Positions 11,859-23,642 are shown, counted from the first letter of the stretch. The stretch is 64,000 nucleotides of DNA from Phytophthora hibernalis (GCA_012656075.1 JAAKBF010000001.1:806001-870000), one strand, 5' to 3'. Program-made: numbers and translations. The notes: generated by a model from the letters alone, not told the origin.

Positions 11859-14826
11859 GCTATTCCCTTTAGGTCATCGTCAGGCATCGCTTTCGATTGA
11901 ATCGCTTTGAATTTATCACCTTTGAAGGATTCCTCAACTTTCCGGCGATGTTCCAGGTCGCCGTCTACAAGCGCTATGGGGTCCCACAGAGGCTCCACGA
12001 TGCTTGCTAGACTTTTCGCCACCTGATCCGTCAGGAATGGGTAGGTCTTACAGCCCAGAGATCGAAAACAATACGTGAATACATTGTTCGCCTCGCTCGT
12101 TGCATTGGAACCTTGCGTCACCGCATTGGAGTCTTCCAATTCTGCGCCCTCGGTTGTAGACCTGGTGCCCTCATTGCCTTTGCTCGATATTTTCCGCTTC
12201 TTGGATGCCTTTCTGCTCGCATTCGGGCCATCAATTTGTACGTCATCATTTGCAGGTACACCTTGTGCTTTCGACGAATTGCTGGGAGAACCTTCATTGG
12301 GTTTCATCCCCCTTTTTGCTTTTGTTTTTTCGGTTTCCGCGGTTTCCGTGTGTTGTCAATCGTTGGCGTAGAATAGATGAATTTATAGCATTCATGGTCA
12401 CGTGAGCGAACAGCTTGATCTCGTAAACTCATATAGATGCGAATTACTTCGTGGACGGATCTATTGCCCAGGGGTTATCCGCAGGTTCTTTGGTCGCAGT
12501 CGGGTTTTCAAACACAAACCAAGGGCACAATTTCTCTGTCGCGGACCGAAAAACCCACCGTCTACAGGCGACCGGCTTTTCACTTGAATCAGCATCAGTG
12601 ATACCTTCTCCTCCACCTCCATCACTTTATCATCCGTTTCCATGTCTGAGTCGTCCGCTGGCTTTTTCCAAAATATAGGGATCAACAAATCGGCTCCTTT
12701 CTGGTTGCGAGGGAAAATACCCGCTGCCCTACGCCCCAGCAAATACCACAACGTGTCCTCGTTCGGCTGAAGCTGCAGCTGCACAAAATGAGTGAACCCC
12801 ATCTTCCAGCCCTCCCACTGTGATTGCCACGTCCTAAACGCTGACCGCTCTTTATTCATTGGGTACATCCCCTTGCGAAATATCGTCAGCTCCCCACCTT
12901 CCTTCCTTCCTTCCAGTTCCTCCAAGAAGTCCTTCACAAGCACAAACTGGCCCGTGAAATTGCCCTCAGCGAAGGGTTTACCCCTATCGCACACTTGTCC
13001 ATTGCGAGAAGCAGCAAAATGCGAGCGACCATCTCGCCAACCCCGCCTGTGTCCAGTGCTTCATCCAAGATCAATTTTTGAGCTGAGGCAGAATGTAAAT
13101 CGGCAAGGCTTCGTCCAGCGCATACCACACTTTCATTGCCCCTAAAGCTAGTATCGGGTCCGATGCGTAGCTGCTCAGGTAGCCCTCTTTCTCGTAATTC
13201 ACATACGCGAGAATCGCCATGAAGTCTGCGACGGCCCGAGATGCCAGTGCCGACGTCGAATACGGACGCACACCCAGGCGGCAAAGCATGGACGCGACAC
13301 CAAACATGGTGTTCTTGTTGTACGTGTTATCTCCAGGATTTTGCCCCAGCAGCAGTTTATTTGCTGCGAGGGTGACTACATTTTGTTCAGGTTTGCGTGG
13401 GGCTGAGGCGGTGAATGTAATCCACCACATCGGACGACCCATGCGCATCAACGCGTCCCAGGCCTGACTCGCCCCCCAGTTACGACTGCCTTGTACATGG
13501 CTATCTCATCACTCATCTTATTCTGCTTCTGTTCACTCACTTTTGCAGCCTCCGTCACATGATTCACCTCGTCCTTCTTCTCTTCGTCATCACGACCAGC
13601 AGCTTTCAGGTTTACTTGTTGGCAGTACTCCCGCCAATTGACGTCCATGGTGTGCGTCAGCACGAAAGGCGGGAACGACGCTAGCTCGACGCCCTCGAAA
13701 TTCCGAGATGACGGGTCTAATGATAACGGTGGTGTCAGATCCGAGATCTTTGAGTTTGTATCTATCAGCACCCCGAAGACGCCCCCTTCCGCGCCAATTT
13801 GGTTATTTGCTGAAGCAAGAGCGTGACGCAGCATCCGAAAGTTGTTGATACTGCTTTTCCCTCAGTAAGGAGCGTCCTCGCTTCGTCAACCACCAACACC
13901 ACCATTTTCCCGTCCGGATTCTTCATGATTGGGGCTCCAGCTTTCGGTGACCTTGCCGCTCTCATTTTAACCTTTTCCAAATTCTTCATTTCGGAAACAT
14001 CAACTGCGGTATCTGTGAACAGTTTGCTCCACTTGGTCTGGACATTGTTCCAGTTCGCCTTCGCATAGTCATATACCATTACCAAACGGGATGCCATCGC
14101 ATCTGCAGTGGTGTATTCAGTTGGGAACAACCAATCCCGGAGACTTTTCGTCACCTCGGGATAACCTGTCGACTCGTGCAGGCGGACGCACGTGTACAGA
14201 ACCTTCATCTTCGATCCAGCGTAGTCTGCCTTCCGCGCGAGCTCGAATAGCAACCGACTCTTGCCGAAGCCGGAGCTCTGCACGACTGCAACGTACGGCG
14301 CCTTGTACTTGACAGGGTTGTATATTTTCCAGCACCGCCACAGATACTCCTCAAATTTGTCTTGGGCATCGCCGACGTACTTGGTCTCCGTGAACGCGAC
14401 CATGAGCTGATAGAGTTTTTCCTGTGACAATTTCCGAATTGCATTTTTCACCACAAATTTCTCCTTGGTCTTGTTCGCTACACTCTTCGCCACCTCTTGG
14501 ACGACTGCACTGGACACGGAGCATTTCTTGTATATTTTAATAGCCCCTCCAAGATGGGGACTGAGGGTGGCGAACCCCTCGCCCCTGTGCCTTTTGGCGT
14601 CATCCTCATCCAACACTTCCTCAATCTCCTCCGGGGTGTTAATGTCACTTTTCGCCTTCAACTGATCAAAGACCTCCTGGTTCACGAACACGGCGATGTT
14701 CTTCGGTGTGGCAGCCTGCGACATTTCCACCACATGCGCACTGGGGCTTCCACTGCTAACCTGAGGGTGACGTGCCGATGCGGGGCTACTGTCGGCGCTC
14801 TCTATATCGACGTCCCTGTCGGCCAT
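11859..14826 (-). pseudogene. CRN-type P-loop NTPase, left-arm copy
   Basis: Starts at the ATG at 14826 (MADRDVDIES). N-terminal module with FVNQEVFDQL and EEVLDEDDAKRH, then Walker A in VVQSSGFGKSRLLFELA (about residues 190-205), then Walker B in VVLVVDEARTLL. After that come conserved blocks FPPFVLTHTMDVNW, LLLGQNPGDN, MFGVASMLCRLG and LLGRRAAGIFP. Family knowledge: this Walker A/B arrangement is that of the NTPase domains in Crinkler-type effectors and related eukaryotic NTPases. No LFLAK-type Crinkler N-terminus or secretion signal is visible, so it is CRN-like rather than a complete effector. Frame breaks: one G lost near 13857 (unique to this arm), breaks near 13450, 13080 and 12960 shared with the right arm, and one C fewer near 12470. 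The shared breaks predate the duplication. Confidence 0.75.
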
Positions 14827-14853
14827 TCTCGGAATTCGTTCTTTTTGGTTGGC

Positions 14854-16936
14854 TTTCTGGAAGGACGCCAGTTTACAAATATCTTTGAAATCGATAGACC
14901 TGTTATATAAGATCCATGTCAGATTTTTAGTCGAAATCGGTGGGTGTCCACTCTTTAATTAGATGGTGTAGCTAAATGAAACCTCACCTTAGTCAGATCA
15001 AGATACTTTACCCTTAATATATAATAACCGGCTGACAATGAAAACACCCAGATGAATGTCGACCGTAGCGGCCACGGGTAACATTAAAACCCACTCACTC
15101 ACTGAATGTTGCTTGAAAGAAATGGGTTAAACAAAGATTTTCAGCTATAAGCTTCAAAACCCAGTACGTTAAAAATATGTCACTTCGCAAGTCGAATCCT
15201 TGTTCTTCAGCCTCGTATTTCTGATAGAAATACGCCGGTACGTAGTTTTCCACCATCTAAATTTGAATACAAGACAACGAAAATGTACGAAAACGAAGAC
15301 ACTGGTCAGTGTTCGGCCAAACGACTACTTCATCAGGGTCTGTGTTGTAACTGTACTGTAGTAGCTTTGGCGCGTTGAGTGAGTGCTTGGACGGAGAGAA
15401 GGGGAGGACGAAGTGGATTCCCAACTGTACTGGGACCTGACCGAGCATGAGTGACCACGAGAGAGTCGAAGTTGAGTCCCATACTCTCATATACTGGTAT
15501 GGGAATTGCGTCCCCAACGCAATACAGAGTTATTTGCCAAGGAACACTGCAGCAGGAATCCAATCCAGAGCTTCTCCGTGTAAAACACGGCGTTAGTCCC
15601 ATACCGTCAAAATTCCAACCGCTTCTGACCAGTTCCAACCACTACCGGTAAACTACCAAAATAAGTTTTGTGATATTTAGCTTCATTTAGTGACATCCTA
15701 CAAACAACCACCAATCACTTGCCACCTGGCTCTGCTGGTATTCTGCGTTTGGAGCCGCCCCAACAAGTCACAGGACAAGAAGCGACCGTGGAGCCCGTGT
15801 GCCTCCAGCCCCGACAGAAGAAGCCCAACAACGACGCGCCGAGCGCGCTACCTCGACCAAGGGCCCGCGTATCGATCTAGCGAGCAAGGTAGCAAGCCAA
15901 ACGCAAGGACGTGGACCCGGGCAAGGCTGCTGGACGAGACTGTGTGTGCGGCACCTGCTCTCACCACGCGTGTACGTATGCGCACCTGCTTTCTGTAGTG
16001 CATATGGTGATGATGCTGCTCGTGGCGCAGTAATACCTGTGTGCTTGCCCGTGGCGGTGCCTCCGGGTGGAGGAGCAGCTTTACTGCGGGCCGGTTTGAA
16101 TCCGGCCATCGTCTTCATTTAACTATGAGTGTCATTATTGTGTATAATGGAATGCAGATTATTGTTTTGGCTGCAGACGAATGAAGGCAGGAAGCGCGGA
16201 AGTAGGAGTTGGGTCAACTATGGCCCCATTGGTAATGAGCTCGTGGAATTGGGTGATGAAGGCATCGAGTTTCCCGGCCTTGTGGATTTTGCGTAGGGCC
16301 TTCAGCGCGGTACCGGTTGCAAGTGCTGACGACTCGTTTGCTTTCAAGAAAGCGAGCGTGCTTTGTCCTTCCTGCTGCCCAACGGTAAGCGCCTCGCTTT
16401 TAAACGCAGTGGACGCTTCATCCAGCGCGAACTCCATTGGTAAGAACAGTATCATATCCTACGGCGTGTCTAAACTCGTACAGCGTTGTCTTTTTCACCG
16501 ATCGCGAGGCGTATACACGAGGCTCGGCCGTAAACCACTCGTACCAGAGCGCCGATAATGGTTGCGATCCCTTCTTCTTCGGGCGTACGGCTTGTTGAAC
16601 CTGCTGGGCCCGATGAACACGTGGCGTTCTCCCTCACTTCGAATCAAGAAGAACACCACGCAAGCAAGAAAGACCCACATCTCCTCGTCCCTTATTGGAC
16701 TGAGCTGATGGTCATTGCATAAGCTCCGATTAATGTAAACTTTCGTTGACCCCCAAAGAAGTGGAAAGTGCAATATATTGGGCAAGTATACTCGGGCGGA
16801 ATTGCAGGTAAAGATTGCCGATATCCTGTCTATGAAGTACGATATTGGTAACTCGCGGACATGGAACGGAAAAAATATATGTATGAGCTTGAGTATCGAT
16901 ATTGGTAGCTAGTTATCCCCGACAGGAGGTATTTTT
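14854..16936. other. Central spacer, left part: no certain gene
   Basis: From the left arm to the palindromes. One minus-strand frame (16455-16159, 98 codons, containing ALRKIHKAGKLDAFITQF) is compositionally plausible as protein but unrecognised. A proline/arginine-rich plus-strand frame at about 15690-16120 is likely non-coding. Nothing else was seen. Confidence 0.4.
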
Positions 16937-16970
16937 AGAGTAAACGCACTAATGTTAATGCGTTTACTCT
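16937..16970. repeat. Palindrome 1: perfect 12 bp arms
   Basis: AGAGTAAACGCA is followed by a 10 bp spacer and its exact reverse complement TGCGTTTACTCT. It lies 5 bp before a second, longer palindrome. Confidence 0.85.
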
Positions 16971-16974
16971 GAGT

Positions 16975-17027
16975 CATGGTAGCGAGCTCTTATAGTGAGA
17001 TTCTCACTACAGGAGCTCGCTACCATG
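16975..17027. repeat. Palindrome 2: 53 bp near-perfect hairpin over the PIG-N ATG
   Basis: CATGGTAGCGAGCTC (16975-16989) pairs exactly with GAGCTCGCTACCATG (17013-17027). The interior TAGTGAGA / TCTCACTA also pairs, leaving almost no loop. The last three bases are the ATG of the PIG-N-like fragment, so the left arm carries a mirror copy of the gene's first bases. This is the footprint of a short inverted duplication at a break or fold-back point. Confidence 0.85.
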
Positions 17028-17740
17028 CCGCACGTGGGTGGTCTGGCGCAGTTGCTGGTGCTGGGCGTGCTCTTCCACGCGCTGTACGTGCTCAGCATCT
17101 TCGACATCTACTTCACGTCGCCCGTGGTGCATCACATCGAGAGCGTGGACTACACGGACGCGCCGCCAGCCAAGCGCGTGGTGGTGTTCGTGGCGGCCGG
17201 TTGCAGAGCCGACAAGTTCTTTGAGGCCGCGCGCGTGTCTTTCCTGCGCGACGTCATGCAGTCTCGTGGCAGTTGGGGCGTGTCGCATACGCGCGTGCCC
17301 ATGGAGAGTCGGCCGGGCCACGTGGCGTTCATTGCCGGCATGTACGAGGACGTGAGCGCCGTCACCAAGGGCTGGGCCGACAACCCCGTGGACTTCGACT
17401 CGGGCTTTAATCAGAGCAGTCACGCCTTTCTATTTGGCAGTCCTGACATCGTCCCCATGTTCGCGCGGCACGTGCCACAAGCACTTGAAGAGCACTACTC
17501 GCACGCCGAAGAGGACTTTGCCAAGGGTGACGCGTCCGAGCTGGACGTCTGGGTGTTCTGACGCTGTTCACTGAGGCGGTGGTAGGATCTGACAGGTACA
17601 AGCAGCTGCATGCAGAAGGGGTCGTGGTGTTCTGCCATTATTTGGGCATCGACTCTAATGGCCACGCACATCGCCCCAACTCGAAGGACTATTTGAACAA
17701 TATTGCACTCATGGACGAGGGCCTCCTTTTTTATCACTGA
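17025..17740 (+). pseudogene. GPI ethanolamine phosphate transferase 1 (PIG-N) N-terminal fragment
   Basis: From the ATG at 17025: a first transmembrane segment (LAQLLVLGVLFHALYVLSIF), then SIFDIYFTSPVVHHI, RADKFFE, GSWGVSHTRVP, ESRPGHVAFIAGMYEDVSAVTKG and FGSPDIVPMFA. These are hallmarks of PIG-N, the ER enzyme that adds ethanolamine phosphate to the first mannose of GPI. After a frame break near 17565 the LGIDSNGHAHRP block follows, then a stop. Only the N-terminal lumenal part is present; the multi-pass C-terminus is missing. Two residues expected for catalysis are changed: the metal-binding Asp of the family's ADG motif (here AAG) and the nucleophile Thr of PTESRPGH (here PMESRPGH). Dead fragment, probably carried in by duplication. 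Confidence 0.85.
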
Positions 17741-18258
17741 ATTAGAGGTCGCCACTGACTGAGTAGTAGCCAGCACTATAAAAGCGACAGGCGATCACTA
17801 ATGTTAAGCGAAGGACACCAACTTTAGATTGGAAAAGTAAAACTAACAAACTCGGTTTCACCACTATAAATTGGGTCGCTGCCACTGCCAAGGCAGTGCT
17901 CTATTTAGCAGCCTTGCAGTAAGTTAATAATATATTCTAGACTATACTACCTTCACTTTCGTTGCTTCCTGGTGCGCTATGGAGACTGTGCGACGTCATG
18001 AGCGCTTTCCATGGCAGCAGATATAGAAATCTGGTGATGCAACGTCCTACATCGCGTTCGAGCAAATCTTAACACGCTTTGTTCGAGATAAAAAAATGAC
18101 TCTCTCAATTGTACAATGGATCATGTTGACCGATGTGAGGATTCGCTGGCCACAACTCGGCACAAGATGCGTAGCATTATCACAAAGTGTGCCTCCAACA
18201 CTGTAATGCCACTGGAGATACATGTCAAGCTCACTCCAAGTTACTATAATGTACAGAA
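17741..18258. other. No recognisable gene
   Basis: AT-rich stretch between the PIG-N fragment and the MULE transposase. It may hold the terminal region of the MULE, but I found no inverted repeat matching the far side. Confidence 0.4.
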
Positions 18259-19720
18259 GTGGATTTCGTGATTATTTACGCGCAGGGGGAACACACTATG
18301 GCACCTCCATCGCCTCTAAGCAGACCAGAACTGACGGTTGATATGAAGAACTACATTGAAACTAAGTTAGAAGACGTGCACACGATGGTGGCCCAGCTCG
18401 TATACTCGTTTCTATGCCGAGAGATCAGCGCCAAGAGAATTTCCGGTCCAACACCAGAGTTTCAGAAGGTGCAGAACTTCGTTAAGACGTGGCGAAGCAA
18501 AAACAAGCCCGACAGCATGGAGCCGGTGTATGAGATTTCCCGACAAAGGATGTACGATGTGGAGATGCCGAACGTACACGAGAAAGCCTGCTGGTGTTTT
18601 GCGATACTGAAATCGTGGATGGAGTCGTGGAGCCGTCGTTGGGCACCGGATCTAAGGCTAGCTCCTTTCGTATTGGCATAACGTGCATGGCACTCTTGGA
18701 GAGCTACGTTACAGTGCAGCGAGACCCGTCACTTTCAACGCTGATGCATCTCGACAGTTTGTGAAGCAGAAGTACCCCGATTTTGTTGTGGGGATATCTG
18801 ATCGCAGTGGCAGCTTCTTGCCTGTCGTCGACTTTTGCACGTCGCTAAGAAAGTCACGTGACATTGTGTGGTGCCTCTCTTTTCTCAAACGTGTCGTTTT
18901 GAGAGAGTTTGGCGTGCCGTTCCAGCCTGATGTTGTCATGATGGACGCGGACAAAGCACAGTACAAGGCCTGCCAACGCGAACTGCCTCGTAGCTCGGCT
19001 TTGATGTGCTGGTTTCATGTCATGCAAAATGTGCAGAACATGCAAAAGATGAAAAGCTGGATGTGTTTACGAAGCAGAAAAATTTCCTAGATTTATATGA
19101 TTTGCACTTTGCTGCAACTGAAGCGGATTACTTGCATAAGCGCGTGTTTGTTATTCGATCTCGGCGAGGTGCCGGAGAAGTATGCCCCGGGTAAAGCGAG
19201 TGGTGAGCCACTTGATCAAAATATGGTTTTTGGGGCCAAGATTCACGAACTGTCAAGCTTTTCACACACCTACAGCCTACGCCTCAACGAATAATTCATT
19301 GGAAACCTATCATTTTACGCTCAAACTTGTGAACAACGACAAGCGCGCTAATCCAACCGAGTTGATTTCTCGGTTGGATTTGTCACGGCTCGGATACGTC
19401 TCGGCAACACAAGGTTTCGACTATGTGCCGAGCGTATCCAAACGACTAAAAGCCGCTGGACAATTAGCTGCTTACTCATTTCTGTCTTCCCATATTTGCC
19501 AAGTGAGTACGGCGAGCACACCGCGTTGGCGAATATTGGCAGTCTCCTGACATTATTCTTTACCGGTGCTGTGCTGGCCGTCTCCGAATCTAGCTGGATG
19601 AACTCGTCGTTTATCTTGAATGTCTCGCCATTGGCACTCTCGCTACTTACGCTACATGGGAGATCGGGAACTCCATCTCGATGTTTGGTATCGTGAACGC
19701 ACAAATTGTTTTTATTCCAC
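18259..19720 (+). pseudogene. MULE (Mutator-like) transposase
   Basis: Three frames give successive pieces of a MULE transposase. The first holds the N-terminal block ISGPTPEFQKVQNFVKTWR (from 18259). The second holds the DDE-core block DVVMMDADKAQYKACQ followed by LMCWFHVMQN (about 18925-19035). The third holds TNNSLETYHFTLK (about 19285-19325). Frame breaks lie near 18660, 19060 and 19200. Family knowledge: MULE transposases cut and paste DNA with long terminal inverted repeats and 8-11 bp target duplications. Here it sits in the centre of the large inverted duplication. No SWIM zinc finger is seen. Inactive as written. Confidence 0.8.
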
Positions 19721-19981
19721 TACTTTTCCTGTTAGGGCGTGCCTTTGTCCGCGACCTGACACCTGCTTCCGGCATGCCTAGTCGTGACAAGAAGCGCCAG
19801 TAATTATTGGAGCTACCTAGATGATAGACTGACGGACATTATAAGGGTGCGTACATACTGCAGACCACAATCCCAGGCGTTCCTTGCTTGTTAACGTTAT
19901 TAATAATGAGCGATTGACAAGTCATTTGCGCTACCTTCGTGCAACCTCCGCTCTGCCAACCAAAAAGAACGAATTCCGAGA

Positions 19982-22950
19982 ATGGCCGACAGGGACGTCG
20001 ATATAGAGAGCGCCGACAGTAGCCCCGCATCGGCACGTCACCCTCAGGTTAGCAGTGGAAGCCCCAGTGCGCATGTGGTGGAAATGTCGCAGGCTGCCAC
20101 ACCGAAGAACATCGCCGTGTTCGTGAACCAGGAGGTCTTTGATCAGTTGAAGGCGAAAAGTGACATTAACACCCCGGAGGAGATTGAGGAAGTGTTGGAT
20201 GAGGATGACGCCAAAAGGCACAGGGGCGAGGGGTTCGCCACCCTCAGTCCCCATCTTGGAGGGGCTATTAAAATATCCTACAAGAAATGTTCCGTGTCCA
20301 GTGCAGTCGTCCAAGAGGTGGCGAAGAGTGTAGCGAACAAGACCAAGGAGAAATTTGTGGTGAAAATGCAATTCGGAAATTGTCACAGGAAAAACTCTAT
20401 CAGCTCATGGTCGCGTTCACGGAGACCAAGTACGTCGGCGATGCCCAAGACAAATTTGAGGAGTATCTGTGGCGGTGCTGGAAAATATACAACCCTGTCA
20501 AGTACAAGGCGCCGTACGTTGCAGTCGTGCAGAGCTCCGGCTTCGGCAAGAGTCGGTTGCTATTCGAGCTCGCGCGGAAGGCAGACTACGCTGGATCGAA
20601 GATGAAGGTTCTGTACACGTGCGTCCGCCTGCACGAGTCGACAGGTTATCCCGAGGTGACGAAAAGTCTCCGGGATTGGTTGTTCCCAACTGAATACACC
20701 ACTGCAGATGCGATGGCATCCCGTTTGGTAATGGTATATGACTATGCGAAGGCGAACTGGAACAATGTCCAGACCAAGTGGAGCAAACTGTTCACAGATA
20801 CCGCAGTTGATGTTTCCGAAATGAAGAATTTGGAAAAGGTTAAAATGAGAGCGGCAAGGTCACCGAAAGCTGGAGCCCCAATCATGAAGAATCCGGACGG
20901 GAAAATGGTGGTGTTGGTGGTTGACGAAGCGAGGACGCTCCTTACTGAGGGGAAAAGCAGTATCAACAACTTTCGGATGCTGCGTCACGCTCTTGCTTCA
21001 GCAAATAACCAAATTGGCGCGGAAGGGGGCGTCTTCGGGGTGCTGATAGATACAAACTCAAAGATCTCGGATCTGACACCACCGTTATCATTAGACCCGT
21101 CATCTCGGAATTTCGAGGGCGTCGAGCTAGCGTCGTTCCCGCCTTTCGTGCTGACGCACACCATGGACGTCAATTGGCGGGAGTACTGCCAACAAGTAAA
21201 CCTGAAAGCTGCTGGTCGTGATGACGAAGAGAAGAAGGACGAGGTGAATCATGTGACGGAGGCTGCAAAAGTGAGTGAACAGAAGCAGAATAAGATGAGT
21301 GATGAGATAGCCATGTACAAGGCAGTCGTAACTGGGGGGCGAGTCAGGCCTGGGACGCGTTGATGCGCATGGGTCGTCCGATGTGGTGGATTACATTCAC
21401 CGCCTCAGCCCCACGCAAACCTGAACAAAATGTAGTCACCCTCGCAGCAAATAAACTGCTGCTGGGGCAAAATCCTGGAGATAACACGTACAACAAGAAC
21501 ACCATGTTTGGTGTCGCGTCCATGCTTTGCCGCCTGGGTGTGCGTCCGTATTCGACGTCGGCACTGGCATCTCGGGCCGTCGCAGACTTCATGGCGATTC
21601 TCGCGTATGTGAATTACGAGAAAGAGGGCTACCTGAGCAGCTACGCATCGGACCCGGTACTAGCTTTAGGGGCAATGAAAGTGTGGTATGCGCTGGACGA
21701 AGCCTTGCCGATTTACATTCTGCCTCAGCTCAAAAATTGATCTTGGATGAAGCACTGGACACAGGCGGGGTTGGCGAGATGGTCGCTCGCATTTTGCTGC
21801 TTCTCGCAATGGACAAGTGTGCGATAGGGGTAAACCCTTCGCTGAGGGCAATTTCACGGGCCAGTTTGTGCTTGTGAAGGACTTCTTGGAGGAACTGGAA
21901 GGAAGGAAGGAAGGTGGGGAGCTGACGATATTTCGCAAGGGATGTACCCAATGAATAAAGAGCGGTCAGCGTTTAGGACGTGGCAATCACAGTGGGAGGG
22001 CTGGAAGATGGGGTTCACTCATTTTGTGCAGCTGCAGCTTCAGCCGAACGAGGACACGTTGTGGTATTTGCTGGGGCGTAGGGCAGCGGGTATTTTCCCT
22101 CGCAACCAGAAAGGAGCCGATTTGTTGATCCCTATATTTTGGAAAAAGCCAGCGGACGACTCAGACATGGAAACGGATGATAAAGTGATGGAGGTGGAGG
22201 AGAAGGTATCACTGATGCTGATTCAAGTGAAAAGCCGGTCGCCTGTAGACGGTGGTTTTTTCGGTCCGCGACAGAGAAATTGTGCCCTTGGTTTGTGTTT
22301 GAAAACCCGACTGCGACCAAAGAACCTGCGGATAACCCCCTGGGCAATAGATCCGTCCACGAAGTAATTCGCATCTATATGAGTTTACGAGATCAAGCTG
22401 TTCGCTCACGTGACCATGAATGCTATAAATTCATCTATTCTACGCCAACGATTGACAACACACGGAAACCGCGGAAACCGAAAAACAAAAGCAAAAAGGG
22501 GATGAAACCCAATGAAGGTTCTCCCAGCAATTCGTCGAAAGCACAAGGTGTACCTGCAAATGATGACGTACAAATTGATGGCCCGAATGCGAGCAGAAAG
22601 GCATCCAAGAAGCGGAAAATATCGAGCAAAGGCAATGAGGGCACCAGGTCTACAACCGAGGGCGCAGAATTGGAAGACTCCAATGCGGTGACGCAAGGTT
22701 CCAATGCAACGAGCGAGGCGAACAATGTATTCACGTATTGTTTTCGATCTCTGGGCTGTAAGACCTACCCATTCCTGACGGATCAGGTGGCGAAAAGTCT
22801 AGCAAGCATCGTGGAGCCTCTGTGGGACCCCATAGCGCTTGTAGACGGCGACCTGGAACATCGCCGGAAAGTTGAGGAATCCTTCAAAGGTGATAAATTC
22901 AAAGCGATTCAATCGAAAGCGATGCCTGACGATGACCTAAAGGGAATAGC
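19982..22950 (+). pseudogene. CRN-type P-loop NTPase, right-arm copy
   Basis: Inverted near-identical copy of the left-arm gene, starting at the ATG at 19982. Private lesion: one A lost near 20365 just before the block leading to Walker A. It keeps the full run of Gs near 20951 that the left copy has lost, so its Walker B region (VVLVVDEARTLLTEGK) continues into SINNFRMLRHALASANNQIG without a break. Shared breaks lie near 21360, 21740 and 21880. The C-terminal part continues through a Lys/Ser-rich linker (about 22470-22700) to a FTYCFRSLGCKTYPF block. The two copies show different single-base breaks in the same gene. Confidence 0.75.
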
Positions 22951-23226
22951 TTGTCAGGGGTTGCGTACGCACCCGGCCAGGTTGCGCCGACGGACATCGC
23001 CAAATTCGTGAATCAGAAGGTGTTCGATGAGTTACCGGCGAAGCAGGCGAAGGAGGTATTGGATGAGGCTGGAGCCAAACAACATAGGGATGAGGGGTTC
23101 GTCAAGTTACGTTCCAGTCTTCGCAGGGCTATTAAGAAAAAGTACTCCGTGACCACCGCCATTGCGAAGCAGGTGGCTAAAATCGTCGCGAACGAGACCG
23201 AGAAGGAATTTGCTGTGATATTTTAG
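22951..23226 (+). pseudogene. Second, truncated CRN-NTPase N-terminal module (right arm)
   Basis: Right-arm counterpart of 11583-11858, differing by a few residues (for example DIAKFVNQ here, DIARFVNQ there). It lies directly after the first gene in the same orientation and stops at 23226 before any nucleotide-binding motif. A tandem 5' stub is the simplest reading; an extra C-terminal module of the first gene is the alternative. Confidence 0.7.
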
Positions 23227-23642
23227 TTGACGGGATGTGAAAAATAAAAACTTGCATGCGGTTACGCTTATGGCGGAGAACTAGAATCCTGCAAGACGCG
23301 AACGGTAGAAGAAGGTGGCATAGTCTATCCAGATAACCCGTCAGAACTGAGCAAGAAGATGGCCATCACAAATTACATGTACAACTACCAGTAGAGTACT
23401 TTAAGTAAGTAATACCGGTAAGGCGAAACATAATGGGGTTCGTTAATGCTTCTGATTTATTAGCTTCGCAAACAGGGGCGGTCTTGTGCAATCTCTTTGG
23501 CTGCTGTCTAAAAATTTGCTTCGAAGTCCACTGAATTGAATGAAACCCAAACAACCCAGTGCAACCAAACTACTACTACTGTACTACTGTATTATCTGAG
23601 CTCTTTGAAAAACCACAGTTTCCAAATGTGCTGTTTATCAAT

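Larger units (their letters stand above)
11406..14853 (-). repeat. Left arm of ~12 kb inverted duplication
   Basis: Reverse complement of 19955-23407. The outer edge is tacttaaagtactct (from 11406), the mirror of agagtactttaagta ending at 23407. The inner edge is at ggttggc (14853), the mirror of gccaacc from 19955. By eye the arms are near-identical, with a few substitutions and several homopolymer-length differences. Sequence outside both edges is unrelated. Confidence 0.93.
19955..23407 (+). repeat. Right arm of ~12 kb inverted duplication
   Basis: Inverted copy of 11406-14853. Private differences seen by eye include a 3 bp insertion (cct) near 20278, one fewer A in a run near 20365, and one more G near 20951 than in the left arm. 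The outer flank is agtaataccgg, which does not match the left flank, so there is no clear target-site duplication. Confidence 0.93.

Noticed and set aside
12075..12405. Open frames opposite the CRN-type gene in both arms
   Set aside because: Antisense shadows of the Ser/Lys-rich coding strand, present equally in both arms.
11403..23415. taatac at 11403-11408 and 23410-23415 as a target-site duplication of the large inverted unit
   Set aside because: The left copy overlaps the arm edge and the right copy lies a few bases outside it; a 6 bp match at shifted positions is expected by chance and is shorter than MULE duplications.
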